Source: an uncultured Collinsella sp.
GTDB lineage: Bacteria; Actinomycetota; Coriobacteriia; Coriobacteriales; Coriobacteriaceae
DNA: 41,637 nt
Direction of reading: 5' to 3'
Assembly: GCA_902492855.1 (NCBI GenBank)
Contig: CABUMU010000002.1
Location: 1-41,637 of the forward strand
The notes below the pieces were generated by a model. It worked only from the letters and a program-made list of their open reading frames with translations, searched no databases and was not told where the DNA came from. The translations under genes were made by a program, and so were the position numbers. Shown in pieces: positions 8,023 through 16,751 of the stretch. The stretch's first letter is position 1, and each line of letters opens with the position of its first letter.

Positions 8023-8528
8023 TAGTCGATGGCATAGTTCACCGAGGACCGCACATCCGCCGAACAGCCGACGGCGACAAACAGCACCAGCACGGCCTCG
8101 GCGCGCTCGGCAGGCATGAGTTCTGCCGCCTGGGACAGGCGATCGAGCGCGTTGCGATAGAGATTCGTGTCCTGGTGGCACTCTTCGAGCGCGCGTACCA
8201 TCGGTTCACCTGCAGGACCGCACACCATATTGATCACTGCCGTGGAGTCCATGGGATTTCGCTGGCGCAGGGCCAGTTGCGACATAATACGCGCAGCCGA
8301 GGTACCGTATTCGGCAAAGTAGCGCTGCTGAAGCGTGCCGACCGGCGCGCGAACGATAAAGCGGGAAACCCAAGAGCGATCGGCGGCTCGGCTCTGCGGG
8401 CTGCGGCCGTCGGCGAGCGGACGGGACGAAAGCACCAAGCCGCACAGCTCGATATGGCTCAGATGCGCCGCGCGCTTAAAGATGTCAAACATGGCCCCGC
8501 ATGGGGTGAGCTCAACTTGAGATGCCAT
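7590..8528 (-). CDS. FHA-domain protein downstream of a membrane Ser/Thr kinase
   Basis: A soluble protein of 312 residues. The N-terminal about 190 residues match no family I recognise. The last about 110 residues form an FHA domain, with ARHAH and VEDLSSTNGT marking the phosphothreonine-binding loops. It lies four bases downstream of the kinase stop, with GGAGG inside the kinase's last codons serving as its ribosome site, so the two are translationally coupled. The likely role is to read phosphorylation made by the neighbouring kinase. Known FHA proteins recognise pThr; the partner here is inferred. The C-terminal half is duplicated at 733-1280. Confidence 0.82.
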   Translation of the reverse strand: MASQVELTPCGAMFDIFKRAAHLSHIELCGLVLSSRPLADGRSPQSRAADRSWVSRFIVRAPVGTLQQRYFAEYGTSAARIMSQLALRQRNPMDSTAVINMVCGPAGEPMVRALEECHQDTNLYRNALDRLSQAAELMPAERAEAVLVLFVAVGCSADVRSSVNYAIDYAHATCGGGTSTPRSLGMSMTAGEREPATAHPLGLLRVQNSFVVSAPRWIQPSEQGVEIGALATGEGDITDVGDDVSARHAHIWCDAQNIWHVEDLSSTNGTVVVNGATRVCIQVEPGRSAQLNPGDELKLGESTTYAILFGAL

Positions 8529-8531
8529 GAC

Positions 8532-10376
8532 CTAGGCCTCCTTGGTCGTAGAAATAGAATCGGACGATACTTCGACAGGTCCGCCAAAAGTACGGGCAGC
8601 TGCGGCTCCACCGGCAAGCGGAGTCGCCATCTGGGCTTTTGTGCGTCGCGGTGCCGAAACGGGAAGTTCAACGGCAAAGCCCATCGCAAGCAAAAACCAC
8701 GTAAGCGTATAGGTTGCAACCAGGGCGGCAATAAGGCCGCCCATCACGGCGCGTTGGGAAAATGCGCTACATGCAGCCACAACCAGCACCGGAACCTCGC
8801 AGGCAGAAAGCGCAAGCACACCCTGCAGGAGCCCCGAGCGCCGATCGCGCGCAAGTGCCCCCGCGGCAACGCCGGCTATGCCTGGCAGCGCCAACGCCAG
8901 TGCGGCAATAATACCCGGTAGCGACCCAGACCACACGAGCGATCCCAAAGTCGCCGTCACGCGAGCGCCCGACGCCAGCAGCGCGGCCGAAACCACGACC
9001 ACAGCCCAAACCACGCCACAGACGACCGTCGCGCCGACCATCAGCGCGCGACGAACCGCGCGGCCAGACGCATCCATGGGGCACGGCGTGAGCGGCTCGC
9101 CTCGGAGCGAACGACCGACGTTTTGCGCATAGTGGTCACAAAACGCCGAGAGCGCCGCCTCGACCGCCGCCGGCTCGGGACGATCTTTTTGATGGCTGGA
9201 CAGACAGGCCATCACCACGTCGAACAGCTGGGCATCGACAAACGCCAGCGCATCGCGTAGCTCTTCGGAATCCGGCTCAAGCCCTAGCTGCTGGGCCTGC
9301 TCGGCCGCGGCGAGCGCCACATCGGGCTCACGACGAAGCAGCTGAGTCAAATCACAACCGGGCGCATGGGCACCAATGGGATAATCGGGCCGCGTGTCCA
9401 TCTTGAGACGGTAGGGGCTCGCGATGTCGCGCGTCTTTTTGCGCGAACCCGAGGTGCCCGAAGTGCTCGGCGCGGCTTCGTATGGCGCGACGCCGGCAAT
9501 GAGCTCGTAAACCGTGCTTGCCGCGGCATATACGTCAATCGCCGGCGACATACGCAAAGCGCGCAGGTCGGGAATATCGTCGGTGAGCATCTCGGGCGGG
9601 GCATAGGCAACCGTCGCGCGACGCAGCGTGGCATAGCGCTCCGTAAACGACGCCTTGCCGCCGGTACCGGCCACGGCCGACGCAGGCTCGAGCGCCAGCG
9701 ACGAGCCAAAGTCGATCAGGCACAGGTCAAAGGTGCCCTCGGCAAGCTGCCGGTCAAGCGGCAGACGCGCCGCACGCACCATAATATTAGCGGGCGAGAT
9801 ATCGCGATGGACAAAGCCCTCGCCCACCAGGCTCATACGGCAGAGCAGATCGAACAGGTCGCGACCCAGACGCGCCGCCACAAGCGGCGACAGGCGTCCG
9901 GCATCGTCCACAGCAAGTCGCGAACGCAAGCGGGCAAGCGTCTCGCCCTCGACCCATTCCATGACAATTGCAGGCACACCGTCGACCTCGCCCCAGCCAT
10001 AGAGGCGGGGAAAGCCCTTAAGGCCCGAAAGGGCGCGATGGCATTCGTATTCCTCGCGAAACGCCGCCTTGAACTTGGCGACCAGCGCCTCGTGAGCGGC
10101 ATCGTCGTCGAACTCATCGCGCGTCGGCAAGATGAGCTGCTTGAGTGCCACGGCCTCGCCTTGGGCGTTGACGGCACGCGTCACGCGGCCGATACCGCCA
10201 CGGCGCATGGTGGCATCGTCGGCAAACAGCATCGTAAAACGACGCAGATAGGCAGGCAGTTCGTCCTGACCGAGCGCAATGGCCGGCTCAAACCCGTCGA
10301 CACGCGCCAGGCGCAGGCCGACCATGGGATCGCGACCGAGCGATTGTGGTGTGGTGGATGCAAGATCGGTCATCAT
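8532..10376 (-). CDS. Membrane Ser/Thr protein kinase with multi-helix C-terminus
   Basis: A eukaryotic-type kinase of 614 residues. Visible residues: catalytic Lys at 79 (VALKQL), Glu in the FREEYECHRAL helix near 109, HRDISPAN at 190-197 with the catalytic Asp, and DFG at 222-224. After an insert-rich C-lobe come several hydrophobic helices from about residue 440 to 570, so the kinase domain faces the cytoplasm at the membrane. There is no PASTA or other obvious sensor domain; signal input may come from the extracellular part of the upstream partner. The ATG overlaps the stop of the upstream gene by four bases (ATGA), showing coupling. Serine in HRDIS replaces the usual Lys of HRDxK, so activity may be atypical. 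Confidence 0.88.
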   Translation of the reverse strand: MMTDLASTTPQSLGRDPMVGLRLARVDGFEPAIALGQDELPAYLRRFTMLFADDATMRRGGIGRVTRAVNAQGEAVALKQLILPTRDEFDDDAAHEALVAKFKAAFREEYECHRALSGLKGFPRLYGWGEVDGVPAIVMEWVEGETLARLRSRLAVDDAGRLSPLVAARLGRDLFDLLCRMSLVGEGFVHRDISPANIMVRAARLPLDRQLAEGTFDLCLIDFGSSLALEPASAVAGTGGKASFTERYATLRRATVAYAPPEMLTDDIPDLRALRMSPAIDVYAAASTVYELIAGVAPYEAAPSTSGTSGSRKKTRDIASPYRLKMDTRPDYPIGAHAPGCDLTQLLRREPDVALAAAEQAQQLGLEPDSEELRDALAFVDAQLFDVVMACLSSHQKDRPEPAAVEAALSAFCDHYAQNVGRSLRGEPLTPCPMDASGRAVRRALMVGATVVCGVVWAVVVVSAALLASGARVTATLGSLVWSGSLPGIIAALALALPGIAGVAAGALARDRRSGLLQGVLALSACEVPVLVVAACSAFSQRAVMGGLIAALVATYTLTWFLLAMGFAVELPVSAPRRTKAQMATPLAGGAAAARTFGGPVEVSSDSISTTKEA

Positions 10377-11278
10377 AGGGCAAGCGCCGCCACGTTATTG
10401 TTGAAGTTACCGAGCGCGACGTCATCATCGCCGTAATGGCCGACCCATTGACATAGGTTGGTATAACAGCCCCACAGATTGGCATACTGCTGATACCACT
10501 TAGATTCGGTCGAGAACCTTTGTCGACCGAACTCAGCACGGATGGCAAACATGTCATTCGCCAGGCTGTCGCACGGTCTGGGATCTCCCGTAGAGTTATA
10601 GGTCGAGACCACGTCATTGGCACGAGAAACATAGCCGTCGAGCATGTTGTACTTGGTCACAAGCCAACTGTGAATGCTCTCTTCTTCAGCAGCGGAAAGG
10701 CCACCGGAGTTTGCATCGTTGTCAGTGTTGCCGCCCGTCGAGCCGCCGTTTCCAGACCCTCCGGTAGAGGAACCCGACCCAGAGCCGCCGCCCGAACTCG
10801 ATGAATCCGAGCCGGAGCCAGAAGTATCCGAGCTACCGGGCTTTCCGGACTGCTGGGCGTCCTGCTCCTTCTGCTGCTCGACTTTATTCACCGTTGCCGC
10901 CACGCTATTGTTGGACAACCGATCGATGATCTTGGTGTTGGTGAGCACGATGGTTTTGCCATTGGCAAGCGTGACTTCGTTGTCCGGGGCCTCGGCGCCG
11001 TCCGCATCGTCGGTGCCAAACACAATATGCGCGACCACACTTGCCCAAGCATATCCAGTCGTGGTACCCAGATCACTTTTGACCTCATGCCCCACACGCG
11101 GTTCGCGTGCGGCATGCGCCTGCATCATGGACGGCACGGTCATGCCATAGGCAGAAACGCCAGCTATGACCAGCACCAGCGAGCACGATAGCAGTGCGTA
11201 CGCCCGCGGCGCCAAGCCAAGTCGGCGTCGCATGCGCACCGCGGCGCCGCGCTTTATCTGAGTGCCACCGGGCCGCAT
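10373..11278 (-). CDS. Anchored extracellular protein with Gly/Ser linker, partner of the kinase
   Basis: 301 residues. A basic N-terminus is followed by one hydrophobic helix (LLSCSLVLVIAGVSAYGM, about residues 28-47), so the rest is probably outside the cell, tethered or secreted. A region of about 50 residues is almost pure Ser/Gly/Thr (about 150-205). It is followed by a C-terminal domain of about 100 residues with a few Cys that I do not recognise. The ATG at 11278 is chosen over an ATG 93 bases upstream because GGAGGAGAACGC directly precedes it. It is first in an operon with the kinase and the FHA protein, so it may act as their sensor or substrate. That role is inference. Confidence 0.7.
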   Translation of the reverse strand: MRPGGTQIKRGAAVRMRRRLGLAPRAYALLSCSLVLVIAGVSAYGMTVPSMMQAHAAREPRVGHEVKSDLGTTTGYAWASVVAHIVFGTDDADGAEAPDNEVTLANGKTIVLTNTKIIDRLSNNSVAATVNKVEQQKEQDAQQSGKPGSSDTSGSGSDSSSSGGGSGSGSSTGGSGNGGSTGGNTDNDANSGGLSAAEEESIHSWLVTKYNMLDGYVSRANDVVSTYNSTGDPRPCDSLANDMFAIRAEFGRQRFSTESKWYQQYANLWGCYTNLCQWVGHYGDDDVALGNFNNNVAALAL

Positions 11279-11300
11279 GCGTTCTCCTCCAACAGAAACA

Positions 11301-11318
11301 CGCCGCTCGGGAGCGGCG
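11301..11318. promoter_or_regulatory. 18-bp perfect palindrome in the leader of the kinase operon
   Basis: CGCCGCTCGGGAGCGGCG lies between a possible -10 (TACACT, on the minus strand near 11340) and the ribosome site of the first gene. It may be an operator or a leader hairpin. Confidence 0.4.
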
Positions 11319-11457
11319 CATTCATTCGAATCCATATTTGAGTGTATCAGCGAACCCAAAAGGTTGCGCAACGAATGGGCAAATTAAGGATGCGAGCGGA
11401 AGCATCCATGCGATACGCGGATACGAAGCATCTTTGTTGCACAACAAACTCACAGTC

Positions 11458-11485
11458 GCACGGGGAAATTATGACTACCCCGTGC
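11458..11485 (-). terminator. Hairpin shortly downstream of recR
   Basis: GCACGGGG pairs with CCCCGTGC around a 12-base loop. It is about 40 bases past the recR stop. The T-run is absent, so it is at best a weak or Rho-assisted terminator. Confidence 0.35.
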
Positions 11486-11523
11486 GTCGCGAGGAAAACA
11501 TACGGCAGGAGCAGGCTCGCCAC

Positions 11524-12120
11524 CTAAATCGTGCGACGGGCCTCGATGGCGCGCCCAAGCGTAAGCTCGTCGGCATACTCCAGGTCGCCGCCCACGGGAA
11601 GGCCGCTTGCCAGACGCGATACCTCGACGCCCAGCGGCTTGATAGTGCGGGCCAGGTAGCTCGCCGTGGTCTCGCCCTCGATGTTGGGGTTGGTGGCAAT
11701 GATGACCTCATGGATATCCTCGTGGCCCAGACGCGCCAGCAGCTCGCGGATGTGCAACTGCTCGGGACCAATCTTGTCCATGGGGCTGATCACGCCGCCC
11801 AGCACATGGTACAGGCCGTGGTAGCTGCCCGTGCGCTCGATCGCCTGGACGTCGCGCGGCTCGCCCACCACGCAAATACGAGTGGTATCGCGCATCGGGT
11901 CCTGGCAGATGGAGCACTCGTCGGCCGTGGCGTAGTTAAAGCAACGGCTGCAAAAGTGGACCTCCTGCTTGACCTCCAGGATGGCCTCGGCCAGGCGGCG
12001 GGCCTCCTCGGCATCGGCCTCGAGCAGGTAATAGGCGATGCGCTGGGCCGACTTGGGACCAATGCCCGGCAGACGACCCAGTTCATCGAGCAGTTTTTGC
12101 AGACTGTGATTCGCACTCAT
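11524..12120 (-). CDS. recR: Recombination protein RecR
   Basis: 198 residues, the usual length. RecR works with RecF and RecO to load RecA on gapped DNA. Visible features: an N-terminal helix-hairpin-helix (LGRLPGIGPKSAQRIAYYLL, about residues 11-30), a four-Cys zinc finger (CSRCFNYATADECSICQDP, about 57-75) and a Toprim domain beginning at ICVVGEPRD. It starts 13 bases after the ybaB stop without a clear ribosome site of its own, which suggests coupling to ybaB in one transcript. Confidence 0.96.
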   Translation of the reverse strand: MSANHSLQKLLDELGRLPGIGPKSAQRIAYYLLEADAEEARRLAEAILEVKQEVHFCSRCFNYATADECSICQDPMRDTTRICVVGEPRDVQAIERTGSYHGLYHVLGGVISPMDKIGPEQLHIRELLARLGHEDIHEVIIATNPNIEGETTASYLARTIKPLGVEVSRLASGLPVGGDLEYADELTLGRAIEARRTI

Positions 12121-12133
12121 ATATATGCGTGTC

Positions 12134-12454
12134 TTAGAACGGCATGCCCGGGATGTTGAGGCCGCCGGTGATGGCGCCCATCTGCTTGTTGGCGAGCTCG
12201 TTGACGCCGCGGACGGCCTCGTTGACGGCAGCCATGATCATGTCCTGCAGCATATCGACGTCCTCGGGATCGAGGGCATCGGGATCGATGGTGAGGTTGA
12301 CGAGCTCCATCTCGCCGTTAACGGTCACCTTGACCATGCCGCCGCCGGCAGAGGCGTCGACGGTCTGGGACTTGAGATTCTCCTGCGCGGCGGCAAGCTG
12401 CTCCTGCATCTTGCGAGCCTGCTTCATCATCTGCTGCATGTTCATACCGGCCAT
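12134..12454 (-). CDS. ybaB: YbaB/EbfC-family nucleoid-associated protein
   Basis: 106 residues beginning MAGMNMQQMMKQARKMQEQL, the Met/Gln-rich helix of this family, followed by the conserved core with VKVTVNGEMELVNLTIDP. The family forms dimers that bind DNA, and the gene is usually next to recR and dnaX. The ATG has AAAGGAG seven bases upstream. Here the recR neighbour is kept, but dnaX is separated by an opposing gene. Confidence 0.94.
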   Translation of the reverse strand: MAGMNMQQMMKQARKMQEQLAAAQENLKSQTVDASAGGGMVKVTVNGEMELVNLTIDPDALDPEDVDMLQDMIMAAVNEAVRGVNELANKQMGAITGGLNIPGMPF

Positions 12455-12808
12455 GATGGCTCCTTTACGTGCGGCCGCACGCCGAGCTGCAAGGGCAGCC
12501 GGAGCACGGCGGGACTTTCAAACTCAAAAATCGTACCACGGCGCGGGGCAAGCAAGCGGGGCGGACACACTACCTCAGTCGATATACATGTCCTGGAGCG
12601 TGATGCGCCCCCAAGATTATGCAAAGTTGAATAATTCGCATCTGCATAATATTGAAAGCTAAATCTCGTAGAGCCGGAATCCGACATTTAATGCGTACCA
12701 CTAAATGGGGTACCACTAAATGGCTAAATGCCGAGCCACTACTCGAGGCGGCACGCATGACGGCGGGGTATAATTTGATTGCCATAGACAGCAATTTGGA
12801 GGTGCCCC
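12455..12808. other. Intergenic region between ybaB and an opposing small gene
   Basis: No gene seen. It contains a tandem repeat of GTACCACTAAATGG at 12695-12708 and 12710-12723, and a TATAAT at 12769-12774 that is a likely -10 for the plus-strand gene starting at 12809; no good -35 matches it. The stretch is A/T-richer than the genes around it. Confidence 0.5.
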
Positions 12809-13282
12809 ATGAACGCCCCCGACGCGCTTCAAAACATCCGCTCAAAACACCCCGTTGCATATTTGGTTCTCTATCTCTTTGTCGGCTGGGCATTGCTGGT
12901 TGTCATCACCCATGCTATAGCCTTTGGAGCAGAACTGCTGATAGCCAGCTCGGATCAGCCCATCGTCAAATGGGAGACGACCGATAAGTGCACCGACGGA
13001 ACCCGAACCGTTTACTACAACAGCCCGTCCCTCTACCAAGAGTTCAAGGTCGAGATTAATAACTCCAAGATTGTCGATGCCGAGCTAGGCGACTATTCGA
13101 CAATCGGAGCAACCGTCGACGCCGAGCAAGTCGAGCACACAGACAGCCATGCGACGTATCGTATCGACCTCAACATCCTAGGCCGGCCGTCGCGCACCTG
13201 TTTGCTCGAATGCGACATACGTGGCACCACGCTATACATGTCCGAAATACAGATGCGCCCGGACAAGGGGCCCTCTTCTTGA
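12809..13282 (+). CDS. Small single-pass membrane protein of unknown function
   Basis: 157 residues: a short N-terminus, one hydrophobic helix at about 17-45 (AYLVLYLFVGWALLVVITHA and onward) and an external domain of about 110 residues rich in beta-type sequence with a few Cys. GGAGGTG lies four bases before the ATG, and a TATAAT element is about 35 bases upstream. It is on the strand opposite to dnaX and ybaB-recR and splits what is commonly one operon. I recognise no family. It could be a recent insertion, since its upstream region is A/T-rich. Confidence 0.7.
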   Translation: MNAPDALQNIRSKHPVAYLVLYLFVGWALLVVITHAIAFGAELLIASSDQPIVKWETTDKCTDGTRTVYYNSPSLYQEFKVEINNSKIVDAELGDYSTIGATVDAEQVEHTDSHATYRIDLNILGRPSRTCLLECDIRGTTLYMSEIQMRPDKGPSS

Positions 13283-13303
13283 ACGGTATACCCGCCCACG
13301 CAG

Positions 13304-15784
13304 CTACTCCACCGGCTTGAAGATGGTGGCCTGACCGAAGACGCTGCGGATGAGGTCTTTGGCCTCGTCCTCGGTCTGCGGGATGCTCGGGGCTGCACCC
13401 TGATGGCCGAAGGGGCTGCCCGCACCGGGGTTGGACTCCCAAGGAGCTGCAGGAGCGTCCTCCTCTTTGGGGGCAGTTGCAGCGGACTTGGGCGCGGACG
13501 CCGCACCCGGCACGTCGAACGGAGGCAGATCGTCCCCGCTCGCATCGCCGGCAAAGCCGCCGACCATAGCGTCGTCGTAGGGCACCTGCTCGGATTCCCA
13601 CGGCGCGGGCTGCGCGACAGGCTGAGCCTTGGGAGCGGACGCGTGCTCGGGCGCTCGGGGTGCGGGCTCGGTCGGGAGCTTACCCGTGACAGGAGCGCCG
13701 GCGGGGTTGTCGGAGCGTAGCCAGGGGGCTTTGCCCAGGTCAGACGACTTGGGCGCGGGTGAGACGGGCTTGGGCGCGGGTGTCGGAGCAGCCGGTTTGG
13801 GCGCTGCGGGCTTAGGCGCCGACGGGGTCGATGCCGCTACCGGCGCCGCTTGCTGCTGCGGCGCGCTGGCGCTCGAGGATACAGGGGCCGCCGAGGACAC
13901 GGGTTGCGGGTCCGCAGATGCCGCAGCCCGTGCAGATGGAGAATGCTCCTCATGTTGAGGAGCCGGCGTGCCACCCCCATCCAGGACATAGTCGACGGTA
14001 CGACGACCGAAGACCGCGCAGACCGTCGGCAGGACCACCGACTGCGTATCGGCGCGACCGAGCATCTTAATGGCAAAAGTCGAACCCGCGGGGAACGAGA
14101 CCGTGAGCTTGGAGCCGTCGTCGGCCGTGGCGCGGGCGTTGAGCAAAAGCCCTGCGTAGGAAGCCTGACGCGCCTTGACACGCTCGACGACCTCGGCCCA
14201 TTTGCGCTGCAGCTCTCCGGCATCCTCGACCGCGGGCGTCTCGGCAGCACCGGCGGCGGCAACCTGGGCGGCATTGTTGGACTGGGGCTTAGGTGCCGGA
14301 GCGGTGGCAGGCGCGGGGGCAGCAACGGGCTGAGGCGTCGACGTCGGCGCAGGCTGAGGTGCAGGCGCTGCAGACTTGGAAGCTGACACGGACGCAGAAC
14401 GGGGAGCAGGCTGGGCAGCCGGAACAGCAGCGCCGCGGTCCCAAGGCATGCCACCCTGATGCGCGGACGTAGCAGCGGGGGCAGCGGATGCCGCCGGAGC
14501 GGCAGCACGGGCGCCCGAAATGAGCGTCGGCTGTTGGGCAGCAGCGGGTACGGATGCTGCAGGCGCGGCGGCCTGAGCAGCGGCCACGCTCGCCGGCACG
14601 GCGCCGTTGGCAACCATGGCCTCCAGACGTGCCACGCGCTCGGCCAATGCCTCAATCGTTAAATCAGCCTCGGGACGTGCCAGACGCGTGCAGGCAATCT
14701 CAAGCACCAGGCGCACGTCGCTCGCGCCCCTCATCTCCAGCGCGGCATCGTCGAGCACTGTCAGCACACGGGCCAGGCGGTCGGCAGGATGCTCGCCAAA
14801 GGCAGCGGCCTCGGCAGCAAGCGCCTCGGCCTGCTCGGAGCCGCCCTCAAACAGCTCGGCACGGGCACCGGCAACGCAGGCAACGTACACGTCACGCACA
14901 TGCGCCACCAGGTCGCGCGTCAGCTCCAGCAGGTCGTTTCCTTCCTCGACCTGCGCACGGATCAGTCCATATAGCTCGGCAACATCGCGATCGGCAATGG
15001 CGCGGGCAAACTCGCCCAGGATCTGGTCCGAAACCTCGCCCAAAAGCGAGCGGGCATCGTCCGCATGCACGGCGCCGTTGCCAAAAACGCTCAGCTGCTC
15101 CAGCGTGGACAACGCGTCGCGCATGCCGCCCTTGGCATGGCGTGCCACGATAGCCAGCGCCTCGTCGTCGTAATCGAAGCCCTCCTGCTCGCACACGTAT
15201 GCCAGGCGATGCTCAATATCCTCGTTGCCGATACGATGGAAATCGAAGCGCTGGCAGCGCGAGAGGATGGTCTCCAGAATCTTTTGCGGGTCGGTGGTGC
15301 ACAGCACAAAGATCACGTGTGCCGGCGGCTCCTCAAGCGTCTTGAGCAGCGCGTTGAACGCCGCCGTCGTGAGCATGTGGACCTCGTCGATGATATAAAT
15401 CTTGTACTTGCCGCGCACCGGGGCAAAGTTGACGGAGTTGATGATCTCCTCGCGCACGTTGTCCACGCCAGTACGGCTTGCGGCATCGAGCTCGTAGACA
15501 TCCGGGTGGTTGCCCTCGGCGATGAGCTCGCACTCCTCGCAAGTACCGTCGGGCATGCAGCCGCTTGCACCCTCGGCGCGCGCCGCCTCGGCATTGCGGC
15601 ACAGCAGCGCCTTGGCCAGAATGCGCGCCATGGTGGTCTTGCCCGTGCCGCGCGGTCCGCAGAATAGGTACGCGTGGGACAGGCGCCCCTCGGTGATGGC
15701 GTGCTCGAGCGTCGAGACGATATGCTGCTGGCCCACCACGGAGTCGAAGGTGAGCGGGCGATACTTTCGGTACAACGATTCCAT
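13304..15784 (-). CDS. dnaX: DNA polymerase III gamma/tau subunit
   Basis: 826 residues. This clamp-loader ATPase assembles the replisome. Visible: Walker A GPRGTGKTT at about 43-51, zinc-binding Cys at 62, 76, 82 and 85, Walker B with DEVHML near 132, and the SRC motif (LSRCQRFDF). After about residue 370 come a tau-like domain and very long Ala/Pro-rich linkers, making the protein longer than most; this low-complexity style is common in high-G+C actinobacteria. The ATG at 15784 (MESLYRKYRP) is chosen because homology starts there and GGGGGAG lies five bases upstream; the open frame extends 73 codons further without support. No frameshift signal for a short gamma form was found by eye. Confidence 0.95.
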   Translation of the reverse strand: MESLYRKYRPLTFDSVVGQQHIVSTLEHAITEGRLSHAYLFCGPRGTGKTTMARILAKALLCRNAEAARAEGASGCMPDGTCEECELIAEGNHPDVYELDAASRTGVDNVREEIINSVNFAPVRGKYKIYIIDEVHMLTTAAFNALLKTLEEPPAHVIFVLCTTDPQKILETILSRCQRFDFHRIGNEDIEHRLAYVCEQEGFDYDDEALAIVARHAKGGMRDALSTLEQLSVFGNGAVHADDARSLLGEVSDQILGEFARAIADRDVAELYGLIRAQVEEGNDLLELTRDLVAHVRDVYVACVAGARAELFEGGSEQAEALAAEAAAFGEHPADRLARVLTVLDDAALEMRGASDVRLVLEIACTRLARPEADLTIEALAERVARLEAMVANGAVPASVAAAQAAAPAASVPAAAQQPTLISGARAAAPAASAAPAATSAHQGGMPWDRGAAVPAAQPAPRSASVSASKSAAPAPQPAPTSTPQPVAAPAPATAPAPKPQSNNAAQVAAAGAAETPAVEDAGELQRKWAEVVERVKARQASYAGLLLNARATADDGSKLTVSFPAGSTFAIKMLGRADTQSVVLPTVCAVFGRRTVDYVLDGGGTPAPQHEEHSPSARAAASADPQPVSSAAPVSSSASAPQQQAAPVAASTPSAPKPAAPKPAAPTPAPKPVSPAPKSSDLGKAPWLRSDNPAGAPVTGKLPTEPAPRAPEHASAPKAQPVAQPAPWESEQVPYDDAMVGGFAGDASGDDLPPFDVPGAASAPKSAATAPKEEDAPAAPWESNPGAGSPFGHQGAAPSIPQTEDEAKDLIRSVFGQATIFKPVE

Positions 15785-15899
15785 GGGTGCTCCCCCGGGT
15801 ATACTGAGTCTTGTTGCCGCGGCGGCCATGCGGTCGCACGGCATACTGCATCCATAATAACCCGTACGGCGAGCCCGCCGCGATAGGAGTCCAAAGAGC

Positions 15900-16607
15900 A
15901 TGGCAGACGCAGAGAGCAACCTCGTTCCCTCCGAAGCAGCCGACCAGGTCGAGGTCGCGCTCGAGACGCAGGCAGCAGCCGATGACGGCATCCTGTACCT
16001 CAACGAGTATCAGTACGAAAACGACCTCGTCACCGATTTCGCCCGCTTGGTTGCCTCGCCCAGGCGCCGCGGCTCCCTGTACGTCGCCGCCGCCATTGCC
16101 GCGCTGCTCGGTATTGGCATGCTGGTGGCCGGCGGCAGCTGGATCAAGTTCGGCGTCGTGCTGATCGTGTTCGGCGCCTTTTTGGCCTGGTGGAGCAAAA
16201 ACCTGCACCACACCCTCGCCCGCGACTTTATCGACGCCGTTGAGGCCGACGAGTCCATGGGTGGCCGCTATCGCCGCGTCGCCGCCAACGAGGACGGCCT
16301 GATGGTTTGGGGCAAGAGCGGCAAGTCACAGTTCTTCCCGTTTGAAAAGCTCGACCACGTGCTCGACGGCGAACGCATCTTTGTGGCCATGTTCGCCGAC
16401 CAGGGCGTGACGATCCCTAAGGACACCTTTGTCCGCGGCGATGCCGAGCAGTTCGGTCCCTTCCTCAAGGCCCGCATCAACAAAAAACTCCGCATCGAGA
16501 CCAAGAAGAAGAAAATGAAGGCCGAGAAGGCCGCCGCCGAGGCCAAGCAGGGCGACAAGCCCCAGGAGACCAAGCGCAAGCAGAAGAAGAACAAGAAGAA
16601 GCGCTAA
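15900..16607 (+). CDS. YcxB-like membrane protein
   Basis: 235 residues with two hydrophobic helices at about 58-98 (YVAAAIAALLGIGMLV and FGVVLIVFGAFLAWW). A YcxB-type C-terminal domain follows, including FFPFEKLDHV and VTIPKDTF, where the side chains around the IPK motif are typical. The last about 40 residues are almost all Lys, Glu and Ala, a highly basic tail. The gene diverges from dnaX, sharing the 115-base region between them. Function of the family is unknown. The basic tail could bind nucleic acid or acidic lipids; that is a guess. Confidence 0.75.
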   Translation: MADAESNLVPSEAADQVEVALETQAAADDGILYLNEYQYENDLVTDFARLVASPRRRGSLYVAAAIAALLGIGMLVAGGSWIKFGVVLIVFGAFLAWWSKNLHHTLARDFIDAVEADESMGGRYRRVAANEDGLMVWGKSGKSQFFPFEKLDHVLDGERIFVAMFADQGVTIPKDTFVRGDAEQFGPFLKARINKKLRIETKKKKMKAEKAAAEAKQGDKPQETKRKQKKNKKKR

Positions 16608-16665
16608 GGCCAAGTCAGACAGGCAGCCTCGCATCCCGTTTTCCTCGCCATCTGCCCGAGCGTGC

Positions 16666-16671
16666 TACACT
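16666..16671 (+). promoter_or_regulatory. Possible -10 element for the kinase/FHA/cell-wall operon
   Basis: TACACT in the context GTGCTACACTAG is followed by a likely start of transcription near 16678. No good -35 is visible. This is the only promoter-like sequence in the 140-base gap before the long operon. Confidence 0.3.
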
Positions 16672-16751
16672 AGCAGCATCTATGCCACCGCGAACGGCTC
16701 GGCCCCGCGCCCGCCGCTCGCAAACGAACTTTAAACGCACGAGGGTTGGCC

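Noticed and set aside
7440..8921. 493-codon plus-strand frame over the FHA and kinase genes
   Set aside because: Antisense of clearly recognised FHA and kinase sequences.
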